Below are positions 18,281-27,472 of a stretch of DNA of 64,000 nucleotides, in pieces. Numbering within the stretch: position 1 is the stretch's first letter; the number at the start of each line of letters is the position of its first letter. Made by a program: the position numbers and the translations under genes. Under the pieces are notes generated by a model. The model ran no database searches, was not told the origin of the DNA, and worked only from the letters and a program-made list of their open reading frames with translations. Source of the stretch: Nostoc sp. PCC 7107 (lineage in GTDB: Bacteria; Cyanobacteriota; Cyanobacteriia; Cyanobacteriales; Nostocaceae); NCBI RefSeq assembly GCF_000316625.1, contig NC_019676.1, forward strand, positions 4,420,501-4,484,500. Direction: 5' to 3'.

Positions 18281-19126
18281 ATGAATACTAAAACATTCAA
18301 CTATGTTAAGTGGGGTTTTGTTGTAGCGTTAATCGGAACTGTGGCTACAGTTGCTACTGTTCCAGAAATTAGATGTAGCATAGGCTTGTTGGCAGATACC
18401 TGCACAATATCACAGCAAGAAGTTGAGCTTATTACACAAACAGAAATAGGAGAACCTTTAGCAGACGTTAAGCTTCAGGTTATTGCCAAAGGTTCCCCTG
18501 AGAACGATTATACCGATAGTAATGGTTATGCTAGGGTTAACATTCCCACTAAAGGTAAGGTTCGTGTCAACTTAAATAAAACTGGCTATCCACCTCAAAA
18601 TTTTAATATTAACTTGGCAGTCTAGCAAGAGACAGTTAGGATTATTCGGTTGTCTAAATCTGGTCAACCTGAAGTTATTGCAACTCCAACAGCGCCTCCT
18701 ATTACTGCTCTAACCTCTACCAATGGTACTACTCCAACACCTGAGACAGAACCTATTTCTACTCCTCAACCTGGTGATATTGGTCGTGTTGTTAGGAACG
18801 CTTCTTTAATAAATGAGGCAACCTGGACTGTTGAACCCTCTCCTGTAAATAGAGTTTTAACCTTCAAATTTTACGTTGAGGCTGCAAGTAATGGCGATAA
18901 AATTGGCAGTGTTAATGCAACACTTTTCCGGGAGGGGAAAGACATCTGCACTATTTCTGTGAGTTCTAAAACTTCTCCTCAGAGTGGAGGAGTGCATTAT
19001 GAAGGGTCAAACTGCCAAGACACTTTAGTAAAAAATAGCGGAGCTACCTACGGAGCAAAAGTAAAAGTTTTAGAGATGACTCCCACAAAAATTTATTTAG
19101 ATTATGTTGATGCAGTGCAGAAATAA
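18281..19126 (+). pseudogene. Membrane-anchored protein gene interrupted by an in-frame TAG
   Basis: Two open frames (18281-18622 and 18650-19126) are in the same phase and are separated only by TAG at 18623-18625. The sequence reads sensibly through it: ...FNINLAV, stop, QETVRIIRLSKSG.... The joined 281-codon product would have a membrane helix (residues about 9-28). A carboxypeptidase-regulatory-like beta-sandwich follows (EPLADVKLQVIAKG, NGYARVNIP, VRVNLNKTGYPPQNF). Then come a Thr/Pro-rich linker and a C-terminal domain of about 115 residues without recognised motif. A CAG-to-TAG or similar nonsense mutation is the simplest reading; recoding or a sequencing error cannot be excluded. The downstream part has only a TTG start with no ribosome binding site. 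Confidence 0.7.
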
Positions 19127-19209
19127 TTGAGTGTAAAGGTTAATCAAACCTATTGCTAGAAGATACTAGTACAACACGGCGGAAATAAAGATACCATTTC
19201 AAGTTAGTG

Positions 19210-19232
19210 AAAAGCTTGTGATATAAGCTTTT
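19210..19232 (+). terminator. Rho-independent terminator
   Basis: Stem AAAAGCTT / AAGCTTTT with a 7-nt loop followed by further T residues, 84 bp after the interrupted gene. Confidence 0.6.
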
Positions 19233-19267
19233 TTACTTTTTACTTTTTACTTTTGCCTTTTTACTTC
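19229..19267 (+). repeat. TTTTTAC heptamer tandem repeat and nearby GGCAGGA unit
   Basis: About four TTTTTAC-type heptamers run in tandem after the hairpin. At 19361-19374 there is a short GGCAGGA tract, the intergenic counterpart of the repeats found inside two genes of this window. The remaining DNA to 19532 shows no gene. Confidence 0.65.
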
Positions 19268-19532
19268 CGCGTAGCGGTACTAGTTCCTTAAAAATTGGAA
19301 TAAGAATGTTCACTCTAATTGCTGTTAAGTAGGTCGATGTTAAAAATTGTCGTCATGACAAGGCAGGAGGCAGAAGGGAAGAGGGTTTTAGATAATTTTA
19401 CTTTTCGTTATATAGTTCGGTTTATTTGCACAGTTCTGACTTGAAAATACTTTGCGCTGAAATTAAGCAGAAAAAATGACGGTACAGACTGTGTTTGACA
19501 ATCCGAACTCAAGTAAAGACAGGTTATTTCAA

Positions 19533-20371
19533 TCAGGCAAGCGTTGGCGACGCAGTTTCTAGCTGAGTCAGTGAAACTTCATATCCTAGTTTTTGCAAAC
19601 GTTTAACTAAACGTTTTTTTGTCGCCTCTGGCTTTTGTTTATCGAAATAATCACCTCCTAAATCTTGATAAGTCTCCTGACGCAAAATTAAGTAGTAGGC
19701 GATTTTTCAAATCGAATGTGCAACAGCGATTATCGCACTTTTCCATCCAGGGCTTGTATGAGTTGCTCGCGTTTGTCTTTTAAACGCTTGGATGCCAGTT
19801 CAGCCATCAGTTGTGGGTTAGTTTCTCCCTTGACAATAGCATCCAGTATCATTCTTGCTGATACTCCCATGACATCTGATACCACTGCCGCTAGTTTGAT
19901 ATTCGCCCCTTCTAACACCTTTTGGACTCGATTGACTAACGTTGCTCGCTCACGAATGAAATTTGTCCGATGGCGAATCAAGTCACGCAAATCCCTTTGC
20001 TCTATCGGTGGAATAAAACTAGCACGCAACAGTCCGTGCATCAGTAATTCTCCAATCCATTGAGCATCCTTGGTATCAGTTTTCCGTCCAGGTACGTTTT
20101 TGATGTGGTGACCATTCACCAGTAATACTTGAAAATTTGCCTCCAAGATATTAAATACTGGCCGCCAATACTCTCCCGTGCTTTCCATCGCTACGTGAGT
20201 ACATTCCCTTGCCATCAACCAATCTGACAAATGTAGTCAATCCCTGGTCATTGTTCCAAATGTTTGAATTTCTTTGTGACAACCACCACTCGATTTGGGT
20301 GTGATTGCACAAGCCACTACTGTCTTTTTATGGACATCCAGACCTGCACAACGGGAATATACTATTTCCAT
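19533..20371 (-). pseudogene. Decayed IS110-family transposase
   Basis: The start is ATG 20371 (MEIVYSRCAGLDVHKKTVVAC, the IS110 DEDD N-terminus). A TGA at 20237-20239 interrupts the frame where homologues have Leu (TRD-stop-LHLSDWLM). The frame then continues through AMESTGEYWRPVFN and GRKTDTKDAQWIGELL to a stop at 19730. Most of the C-terminal Transposase_20 region is missing. After about 30 bp a different frame gives the characteristic C-terminus YQDLGGDYFDKQ ... LQKLGYEVSL, ending at 19533. So one element suffered a nonsense mutation and an internal deletion. No inverted repeats are expected for this family. Confidence 0.85.
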
Positions 20372-20704
20372 AACTACCTCACCTGATCTTGGCGACAAGG
20401 CACAGTGTCCTGTTGATACCCATGAGTCATAATCTGACTTACGTGCTTTCCTCTTTAACAGGCGCAACAGTTACCGGTTCTTGCGGGTATCTGGTTCTGG
20501 CTATTTAACAGGCTTTTACGCACCAAGAACGAACGAACTCTGTAGAACACCATGCTCCTTTTATTATCCCTTTTTCATGCGTTCTGCTGTACGCAGTTCA
20601 TGACGGCTACTTACGCCAATATCAATGTTGGGTTTCGCTGTCGCTTCACCCAACCTACAACTCGCAATGACATATCGTAAGTGATTAAGCGGACTTGATA
20701 TGAC
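20372..20704. other. Upstream end of the IS110 remnant plus a GTTGGGT hairpin
   Basis: No gene. IS110 elements carry a structured noncoding bridge RNA at an end, so part of 20372-20560 may be its relic; I cannot define it. At 20627-20654 lies GTTGGGT ... ACCCAAC, a dispersed hairpin frequent in Nostoc-type genomes. Confidence 0.4.
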
Positions 20705-21109
20705 TTATAGCTCTACTGGTAAAGGCTGCCAAATTTCGCCATATTTCTCTTTTAAATCATGCCAAGCTTCTACTTGGCCGGGTTCATATTCTCCTGGTTT
20801 TCCCCATTGCAAAAATAGGCTTAAAGCAGGTTCTTGTTTATCATCTAAAAAGCGAATTGCATAAGTTGTAAAGTTACCTCTTTTTGCTTCACCTGTTTCA
20901 AACTTTACCTGAGTAATTTTGTCCATATTGAGGTGAAATTCAAAGCCTTCGGTGTGCATATTGGCATATTTACCTTTAGGCAATTCGGCATAAAATAGTT
21001 TTTCTATGTTGCCGCGTGCTTCTAATACAGCAGCACTGCTGGTAACAATTAAACGCAAAGTTCCCAAAGTTTCACAAGCTTCTAAAAATTCTTTTAAATT
21101 TGCGCTCAT
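20705..21109 (-). CDS. ChuX/HutX-like haem-utilisation family protein
   Basis: About 134 residues starting at ATG 21109; nine more codons upstream are possible but add no family sequence. The sequence LRLIVTSSAAVLEARGNIEKLFYAELPKGKYANMHTEGFEFHLNMDKI matches the HemS/ChuX/HutX half-domain, which binds haem or haem-like ligands. Cyanobacterial members are small and soluble and occur without the rest of a haem-uptake operon. It lies 41 bp downstream of phoH on the same strand and may belong to that transcript. The ligand is not proven. Confidence 0.75.
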   Translation of the reverse strand: MSANLKEFLEACETLGTLRLIVTSSAAVLEARGNIEKLFYAELPKGKYANMHTEGFEFHLNMDKITQVKFETGEAKRGNFTTYAIRFLDDKQEPALSLFLQWGKPGEYEPGQVEAWHDLKEKYGEIWQPLPVEL

Positions 21110-21150
21110 AATTAATAATCCTTTGTCATTTGTCATGACTCATTTGTTGC

Positions 21151-22104
21151 CTATTTTTCATATCTTTCGTAAGCAGCGACAATTCGCTGAACTAGGGGAT
21201 GACGCACTACATCTTTTTGGGTGAATTCGCAAAAACCAATGCCTTCGACGTGCTTTAAAATGTCTAAAGCGACTGATAGACCTGATTGTTGATTATGAGG
21301 CAAATCTGTTTGTGTGGTATCGCCTGTAATCACCATCCGCGAACGAAAACCCAATCGCGTCAAAACCATTTTGATTTGTGCAGGTGTGGTATTTTGAGCT
21401 TCATCCACTATTATGAAAGCATGATTTAGGGTGCGTCCGCGCATGTATGCGAGTGGTGCAACTTCAATAATGCCGCGTTCCATTAAATTGGGGACTTTTT
21501 CAGCATCAATAAATTCGTAAATTGCATCGTAAAGTGGACGCAAATAAGGGTTAATTTTTTGCTGTAAGTCTCCTGGTAAAAAGCCCAATCTTTCACCGGC
21601 TTCTACTGCGGGACGAGTCAAAATCAGTTTTTCTACTTGGTTGGCGAGGAGTGCTTGAACTGCGACAACAACAGCCAGATAAGTTTTACCTGTACCCGCT
21701 GGCCCGGTGCAGAAGGTAACATCACGTTTGCGGATGGTTTCAATGTACTGTCGCTGACGAAATGTTTTGGCGCGGACTTCATCACCGCGACGGGTTTTAG
21801 CCAGAACATCTCGACGTAATTCTTGTAATTCGTCTTCCCGATCGCTATCTAGGGCTTGACGGGCTGTTAGAATATCGGCACTGGAAATATTGTTGCCTTT
21901 AATCCACAAGTCTTCTAGTGATCGCACTAACCGCGATGCTAAATTAATTTGTGCATCTGTGCCAGTAATCTGTAATTCCTGTCCCCGTAGTACTAACACC
22001 GCGCCTGTTTGCCGAGACAGGATTTTGAGATTTTCTTCACCATCACCTGCAAGAGCGATCGCACTGGGAATATTTGGCAGCTGAATCTTTAAAGCATCTG
22101 CCAT
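21151..22104 (-). CDS. phoH: PhoH-family ATPase
   Basis: A 317-residue P-loop protein: an N-terminal KH-like segment (residues about 15-90), Walker A GPAGTGKTYLA, Walker B FIIVDEAQNT and sensor region GDTTQTDLP. PhoH/YbeZ proteins are ATPases linked to RNA and ribosome metabolism, often next to YbeY. Here the gene follows rpsU, khpA, rpsP and ffh on the same strand, consistent with a role around translation. The family is certain; the precise reaction is not known. Confidence 0.93.
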   Translation of the reverse strand: MADALKIQLPNIPSAIALAGDGEENLKILSRQTGAVLVLRGQELQITGTDAQINLASRLVRSLEDLWIKGNNISSADILTARQALDSDREDELQELRRDVLAKTRRGDEVRAKTFRQRQYIETIRKRDVTFCTGPAGTGKTYLAVVVAVQALLANQVEKLILTRPAVEAGERLGFLPGDLQQKINPYLRPLYDAIYEFIDAEKVPNLMERGIIEVAPLAYMRGRTLNHAFIIVDEAQNTTPAQIKMVLTRLGFRSRMVITGDTTQTDLPHNQQSGLSVALDILKHVEGIGFCEFTQKDVVRHPLVQRIVAAYERYEK

Positions 22105-22263
22105 AGTTATTTCTTAAATGTGTGATGAGTTATTTTTAACAACGGTCTCAGTATCTTTCGGATTTTTAATTAACTTTATTTTTACATTATTTTCTGGTGA
22201 TTCGTCATTTTTACTGGCTAATGACTATTTCACATAGTTATTTTTGCTGTTTTTTCTAGTTAA

Positions 22264-22289
22264 AGTAGAGACGCGATCGCGTCTCTACT
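22264..22289. repeat. Perfect 26-bp palindrome centred on a HIP1 site
   Basis: AGTAGAGACGCGATCGCGTCTCTACT reads identically on both strands and has the HIP1 octamer GCGATCGC at its centre. It lies between rpsU and phoH. It is a member of the same AGAGACG palindrome family as 13738 and 36772. Confidence 0.85.
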
Positions 22290-22327
22290 AGGTTGAGGTT
22301 GAAATTAATTAAGCTTTCAAACCCTTA

Positions 22328-22501
22328 TTAACGAACACCTTTACGTGCAGCTTCTGCTTTCCGCTTGCGGCGCAAACTGGGTTTTTCGTATCTTTCCCGG
22401 CGTTTAACTTCAGATAATATCCCGGCTCTTTGAATTTTCTTTTTAAAACGTCTTAGTGCCGAGTCAATTGTTTCATTTTCACCTAGACGAACTTCAGCCA
22501 C
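22328..22501 (-). CDS. rpsU: 30S ribosomal protein S21
   Basis: A 57-residue basic protein reads [20 protein letters not shown] then [22 protein letters not shown], the clear pattern of S21. The start is GTG at 22501. An in-frame TAG lies two codons upstream, and GGGA just precedes the start, so no longer form is possible. S21 binds the platform of the 30S subunit near the 3' end of 16S rRNA. It lies between khpA and phoH in the ffh cluster. Confidence 0.95.
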   Translation of the reverse strand: MAEVRLGENETIDSALRRFKKKIQRAGILSEVKRRERYEKPSLRRKRKAEAARKGVR

Positions 22502-22668
22502 TCCCTATTTTCACCCCCTGACAGAGATATTTAGAAGTTGCATTCAAAAATAGCATTTAGAAATTAGGTCAATGAGAGGAGGCACAATGCAGAAAGATTA
22601 AGTTTCAGACTTCATCTTTCATACTTCATACTTTTTCTCCCTCATCTTCCTTTCTTTTTAGTTTAAAC

Positions 22669-23106
22669 CTAGCGAAAACGAGGTTTAGCAATAGGTCTAG
22701 GCCCATTGTCCCCGCCTCTTTCCCTAGTTTTTGGCAGTGGCGGGCGCTCTTCGCGGTCTTCATCAAAAGAGATACCATCTCGCCCCATAGCACTGCTGCC
22801 ATAGATATCCAGGTAGACTGATTGTCCAGCAAGTTCCGCAGCGGCGGCCATTACTGTCCGAATCGCCTGAATATTGCGTCCGCCTCGACCAAATACTTTG
22901 CCTTTATCTTCACTGTCAAAGGCAATGCGAATCCAAGCCTTTTTCAGGGTGTGAGAAATTTCACAATCAACGCTTAAAGTCTTTGGAGATTCTAAAAACG
23001 GCTGCATCAAAAATTTAACTAGTCCAACGTAGTTGGGATTAGTTGTCAGAAGAAATTGTGTGTTTTCGTTATGATACGGGTTTTGCACTGACCTGTTCAA
23101 GAACAT
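22669..23106 (-). CDS. khpA: KH-domain RNA-binding protein (KhpA type)
   Basis: A 145-residue protein with a KH signature [20 protein letters not shown] (the GxxG loop is GRGG) in residues about 70-100, and an acidic/basic disordered tail. KhpA proteins bind RNA, often with KhpB. The N-terminal region of about 25 residues overlaps the end of rpsP by 38 bp, which suggests translational coupling. The start ATG at 23106 is plausible but a shorter form is possible. The order rpsP-khpA is widely conserved. Confidence 0.88.
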   Translation of the reverse strand: MFLNRSVQNPYHNENTQFLLTTNPNYVGLVKFLMQPFLESPKTLSVDCEISHTLKKAWIRIAFDSEDKGKVFGRGGRNIQAIRTVMAAAAELAGQSVYLDIYGSSAMGRDGISFDEDREERPPLPKTRERGGDNGPRPIAKPRFR

Positions 23107-23329
23107 TAGCTTTTACTAGGATGCGACGTACTGTGTCAGTGGGTTGTGCGCCTTGTTGTAGTCGCTTGACGATGCTGGGAACGTCTAGTCTTACTTCATC
23201 GGTTCTGGGGTTGTAAAAGCCCAGTTCTTCTAAAGGACGACCATCTCGGCGAGAGAGGTTATTCATGGCGACAATGCGGTAGCTCGCTTCCCGCTTTTTT
23301 CCGTATCGCTTCAAGCGCAGTTTGATCAT
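23069..23329 (-). CDS. rpsP: 30S ribosomal protein S16
   Basis: An 86-residue protein beginning [20 protein letters not shown], with [15 protein letters not shown], the textbook S16 sequence. S16 is needed for assembly of the 30S body. It lies 189 bp after ffh on the same strand and overlaps khpA. Confidence 0.97.
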   Translation of the reverse strand: MIKLRLKRYGKKREASYRIVAMNNLSRRDGRPLEELGFYNPRTDEVRLDVPSIVKRLQQGAQPTDTVRRILVKANVLEQVSAKPVS

Positions 23330-23518
23330 GTTGAAGAATCGTTCTCCTGTTTATATGGATTTTTTGCAGCGGATACATCAGGGAAATAACTGAGCGAAAG
23401 TGCCTTTGTTAATAAATTCCCATACTGAAATGCCTATTTTAACACTTGATTAGTGTTTACGGCTATTGGTCAAGAGTCATTAGTCATTGGTTATGAGCAA
23501 AGGACTAATGACCAATAA

Positions 23519-24994
23519 TTAAAGATTTCCAAAACCTTTTTTCTTTTTATCTTTAGGTTTTTTCTTTTTGCTGCCGCTGCCGCCACCGCCACCAGTGTAA
23601 CCGCGCCATCCAGGGGCGGAGGGACGGTTGCCTGCTCCGGCAAAGGCGCTGCCCATACCACCACCGCCAAACATACCTCCAGGCATACCGGGGAAGTTAC
23701 CTTTGCCCATTTGCTGCATGAGCGATCGCATTTTTTGGAAGTCTGACACCAGCTTGCTGATATCTGCTTCTTTGTAACCAGAACCACTGGCTACCCGTCG
23801 TCGCCGACTGGGAGAACTTGCCAATAAATCTGGGTCTTGGCGTTCTTGCTTGGTCATGGAATTAATCATCGCTTCGCAGCGTTTTAGCTGAGTTTCTCCC
23901 TGCTTCAGTTGATCATCGGAAAGCTTACCCATACCGGGGATCATCTTGAGAATGCCTCCCAAGGAACCCATATTTTTCAACAAACGCAGCTGTTTGAGAA
24001 AGTCAGTAAAGTCAAACTTCGCTGATAGAATTTTCTCCTGCATTTGCTCGGCATCTGCCAAGTCAATTTCTTCTTGGGCTTTTTCTACCAAGGTCAGCAC
24101 ATCGCCCATCCCCAAAATCCGTGATGCCATGCGTTCGGGGTAGAAAGGTTGTAGGGCTTCGACTTTTTCCCCAATACCAACAAATTTGATGGGTGCGCCG
24201 GAAATCTGCCGGACTGATAACGCCGCACCACCACGGCTATCACCGTCTAATTTGGTGAGAATTGCCCCAGTAATCCCGATTTGCTCGTGGAAGGTGCGGG
24301 TGAGGTTGGCGGCTTCTTGACCAGTCATTGCATCCACCACTAACAAAGTTTCGTGGGGTTGGACTGTGGCTTTGATGCGGGCTAATTCCGCCATCATGTC
24401 TTCGTCGATTTGCAGACGACCAGCGGTATCGATGATGACGGTGTTGACACCTTCGGCTTTGGCGCGTTCTAAACCTTGGCGGGCGATTTCTACTGGGTCA
24501 GCGTCACTGCCTAAATCGAATACGGGTACGTCAATTTGTTTACCCAAGGTGATCAACTGATCAATAGCGGCTGGGCGATATATGTCTGTGGCGACTAATA
24601 AACAGCTACGATCTAATTTACGCAGATGTAAAGCTAACTTGGCGGTGGCGGTGGTTTTACCAGTACCTTGCAACCCAGCCATCAGCACAACGGTAGGCTT
24701 TTGTTCAGCTTCCGCCAGGGGAATGTTTTCTTCCCCCATCACTTGTACTAGTTCATCGTAGACAATTTTGATGAACTGCTGGTCAGGGCGCACGCCAGAA
24801 ATTACCTCGGCTCCCTGCGCCTTGGCTTCAACTTCGCTAATAAAATCTTTGACTACCTGGAGGTTGACATCTGCTTCCAACAAAGCGCGGCGGACTTCTC
24901 GCAAAGCGTCTTGAATGTTGGATTCCGAAATTTTATCTTGACCCCGTAGTTTTTTCCAGGCGGATTCTAAACGGTCTGCTAATGCGTCAAACAT
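23519..24994 (-). CDS. ffh: Signal recognition particle protein Ffh (SRP54)
   Basis: Ffh binds signal sequences of nascent membrane proteins together with 4.5S RNA and docks to FtsY. The protein shows an N-domain, a G-domain with GLQGTGKTTATAKLA and VIIDTAGRLQ, and an M-domain with LGGILKMIPGMGK and the RRRRVASGSG RNA-binding helix. Length 491 is normal. It ends in a Gly-rich, Lys-rich tail (SGSKKKKPKDKKKK), common in cyanobacterial Ffh. It heads the ffh-rpsP-khpA-rpsU-phoH cluster. Like other long, strongly expressed genes, it shows no repeat invasion. Confidence 0.97.
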   Translation of the reverse strand: MFDALADRLESAWKKLRGQDKISESNIQDALREVRRALLEADVNLQVVKDFISEVEAKAQGAEVISGVRPDQQFIKIVYDELVQVMGEENIPLAEAEQKPTVVLMAGLQGTGKTTATAKLALHLRKLDRSCLLVATDIYRPAAIDQLITLGKQIDVPVFDLGSDADPVEIARQGLERAKAEGVNTVIIDTAGRLQIDEDMMAELARIKATVQPHETLLVVDAMTGQEAANLTRTFHEQIGITGAILTKLDGDSRGGAALSVRQISGAPIKFVGIGEKVEALQPFYPERMASRILGMGDVLTLVEKAQEEIDLADAEQMQEKILSAKFDFTDFLKQLRLLKNMGSLGGILKMIPGMGKLSDDQLKQGETQLKRCEAMINSMTKQERQDPDLLASSPSRRRRVASGSGYKEADISKLVSDFQKMRSLMQQMGKGNFPGMPGGMFGGGGMGSAFAGAGNRPSAPGWRGYTGGGGGSGSKKKKPKDKKKKGFGNL

Positions 24995-25248
24995 ATCTTA
25001 GTTACAAGTAGTTAGCCAATAGGGAAGCCTGAATCGCCAAACAGCGATGCAGAATTTCCGGTAGAATTTGAACGTGCTATCTACCAGCTTAGTAGTTTTC
25101 ACTCCGACTTGAACAACTGGATACCTACTGATGTTAGGGTGGTCAACCGTCTTTTGTGTGTAAAGTCTGATTTTAGTGGTTTGTTGAAGTGTGTGCGTAT
25201 TGAACGAGCGCCAAAAAATCTTTTCGGAAGAACATAAAATAAAAACTC

Positions 25249-26640
25249 TTAATTGGAGATATGTGCCATTAAATTTTCTACTGTCTCAGCATCATTTGGT
25301 AATGCGGCTGTTAAAACTTCGCTACCCTCAGCGGTCACTAAAACATCATCTTCAATGCGGATACCTCGGACATCAGCAAACTGAGATAAACGCTCCCAAT
25401 TCAGGACATTTTGATATTTAGCGCGATTGTCAGCATAATTTAAAATCGCTGGGACTTGATAAAATCCCGGTTCAATTGTGACTAACATTCCCGAATCTAG
25501 GGGACGATTGAGACGCAGATAACTTAAGCCAAAGCGATCGCTTCTTGTCCTACCATTTTCATATCCGGCTAAATCTCCCAAGTCTTCCATATCATGCACA
25601 TCTAAACCGAGTAAATGCCCAATTCCGTGGGGAAAAAATAAGGCATGAGCATCTATTTCGACTAAATCTTCCGGTTTACCTTGTAATATGCCTAAATCCA
25701 CTAAACCTTCGGTGATAGTAGTCGCAGCTAATAAATGAATATCCCGATACTCTACACCAGGGCGAATCTGAGCAATGCAAGCATCATGAGCCGCTAAAAC
25801 AACATCATAAATATCTCGTTGTGTGGGGGAAAACTTACCGGAAACAGGCCAAGTTCGTGTAATATCAGCCGCCCACCCCATTTCTGTTTCTGCACCTACA
25901 TCAGCAAGCAGTAAATCACCGGGTTGTAGTGGGTGATGATATGCTTCGTTATGCAAAACTTCGCCGTGAACAGTGACAATACTGTTGTAAGAAGTGGTCA
26001 TGTTCTGGGCAATAATTACCCCTTCCATTACCGCCCTGACTTCTGCTTCTCGTTTCGCTTTGGGGGTGGCGGCCATACCCGCTTTGTGTGCAGCAACACT
26101 CACCGCCGCAGCTTGACGTAATTCTGCTAAGGCTTCTGCATCGTGGGTGAGGCGTAAAGTCACAATTGCCTTGGCTAGTTCTAAATCTAACCCTGCCAAG
26201 TTAGATGGTGAAGCAATCTCTCTGTGCAGAATTTGAGCCTGCACAAGGCTGGTGCGATAATTCTGCACCGGAATTGAGGCTGCACCACTCCCCCGATGTT
26301 TCAACTCGGATAGGGTTCTGGCTACATCTGCGCCGATTTTGGCAGCAATTTCTTCGCGTTTGGGTGTTTCCCCATGCCATAAGGCGCTACCTGGTTCGGG
26401 ATCATCCATGAATAACTCTAGCTTGCCTGCGTCTAGATGGATGGCGGCATTGTGTAAGGGTAATCCAGCAAAGTACAGGAAATGGCTGCTGGCGCGAAAT
26501 GGATAGGTATTAGCTCTAAAGTTGCGGGGGCTGTTGCTGCCTGACCAAAGAATTACCGGGAAATCAATTAACTGCGCGAGTTTTTCTCTTCTGTGGCGTA
26601 GGGTATCGCTGAGGTTGTTGGAGATATTGTGTAGAAGCAT
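25249..26640 (-). CDS. pepP: Aminopeptidase P family (Xaa-Pro aminopeptidase)
   Basis: A 463-residue M24B metallopeptidase. The N-terminal creatinase-like domain spans residues 1-170. The catalytic pita-bread domain has the five metal ligands in ADVGAE, AADITRTW, GIGHLLGLDVHD, VTIEPGFY and GIRIEDDVLVT. It removes N-terminal residues that precede proline. No signal peptide is seen, so it is cytosolic. It is alone on its strand. Confidence 0.9.
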   Translation of the reverse strand: MLLHNISNNLSDTLRHRREKLAQLIDFPVILWSGSNSPRNFRANTYPFRASSHFLYFAGLPLHNAAIHLDAGKLELFMDDPEPGSALWHGETPKREEIAAKIGADVARTLSELKHRGSGAASIPVQNYRTSLVQAQILHREIASPSNLAGLDLELAKAIVTLRLTHDAEALAELRQAAAVSVAAHKAGMAATPKAKREAEVRAVMEGVIIAQNMTTSYNSIVTVHGEVLHNEAYHHPLQPGDLLLADVGAETEMGWAADITRTWPVSGKFSPTQRDIYDVVLAAHDACIAQIRPGVEYRDIHLLAATTITEGLVDLGILQGKPEDLVEIDAHALFFPHGIGHLLGLDVHDMEDLGDLAGYENGRTRSDRFGLSYLRLNRPLDSGMLVTIEPGFYQVPAILNYADNRAKYQNVLNWERLSQFADVRGIRIEDDVLVTAEGSEVLTAALPNDAETVENLMAHISN

Positions 26641-26884
26641 AAAAATAAAAATAAATCAGAATTCAGAATGTTCTAACCACGAAGAGAGAGGTGAATGATT
26701 TTGGATATTTAATCCTAGATTAAATCACAATTTTACGTAGGTTTAAAACATATATTATACATTTATGTAATTTGGATCATATTTACACCAGGGAGTTAAT
26801 TTTAGCTTTATTTATGGCAAATATTTGGGAATTATAAGAAAGGTTATATAAGGGTCATATTTTATTCAAGATAGATACATAAAT

Positions 26885-27394
26885 ATGAAAAACTTACCAG
26901 ATGTACTACTGCGCTTATTTTTTGGTGGTGCTTTGTTTGCACTTGGTATAGCTATTCTACAGTATGGCTCTGGAGGTTCAATTGTTAATTGTCAAGCCAC
27001 TCAGTCGAAAACAGCATCTTGTACAACAACTGAACGTTTAGCATTTAGTCAAGAGATAATCGAAGAGAAAACTATTGATAATATTGCTCAGGGAAAAGTT
27101 GCCATCATTAATGCTACACGCTCAGATGTAGATGGTACTGCTCAGGATATACAGTTTTTTCGAGTGTTGGTGGTTACGAGAAAGGGTGTTAGTTACCAAA
27201 TTGGTCAAGATGGAAAAGATCCCGCTGAAGCTGAAGCCGTTGCTGAAAAGATTAATTTTTTAATCCAGAATCCAAATACTTCACCAATTCAATTAGATTA
27301 TTCCTCTAAAACGATGAATTGGTTGGGTTGGGGAGCGATCGCATTGGGAGTAATTGTGTCTCTTTTTATGCGTACTGAGCAACGTTCTATATGA
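26885..27394 (+). CDS. Hypothetical protein with two membrane helices
   Basis: A 169-residue protein not recognised. Hydrophobic helices at residues about 7-25 and 145-163 bracket a soluble beta-rich loop of about 115 residues, which holds two Cys residues (VNCQ, ASCT) close to the first helix. The loop contains FFRVLVVTRKGVSYQIGQDG, which resembles a small PH-like or beta-barrel domain; this is inference. It stands upstream of the phzF-like and NOS genes on the same strand, with about 80 bp to phzF. Confidence 0.6.
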   Translation: MKNLPDVLLRLFFGGALFALGIAILQYGSGGSIVNCQATQSKTASCTTTERLAFSQEIIEEKTIDNIAQGKVAIINATRSDVDGTAQDIQFFRVLVVTRKGVSYQIGQDGKDPAEAEAVAEKINFLIQNPNTSPIQLDYSSKTMNWLGWGAIALGVIVSLFMRTEQRSI

Positions 27395-27472
27395 CTGACA
27401 GAGTGATAAAGTAGTGAGTCGAGAAAGAGCGATCGCTGACTTACTTACTCAATCAACTTCCCAAATAACTCT

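Noticed and set aside
20231-20240. Frameshift between two IS110 reading frames
   Set aside because: Both parts are in the same phase; the break is an in-frame TGA, so no frameshift is needed.
23491-23787. Extra gene overlapping the 3' end of ffh in another frame
   Set aside because: It mirrors the Gly/Lys-rich tail of Ffh and shows no independent features.
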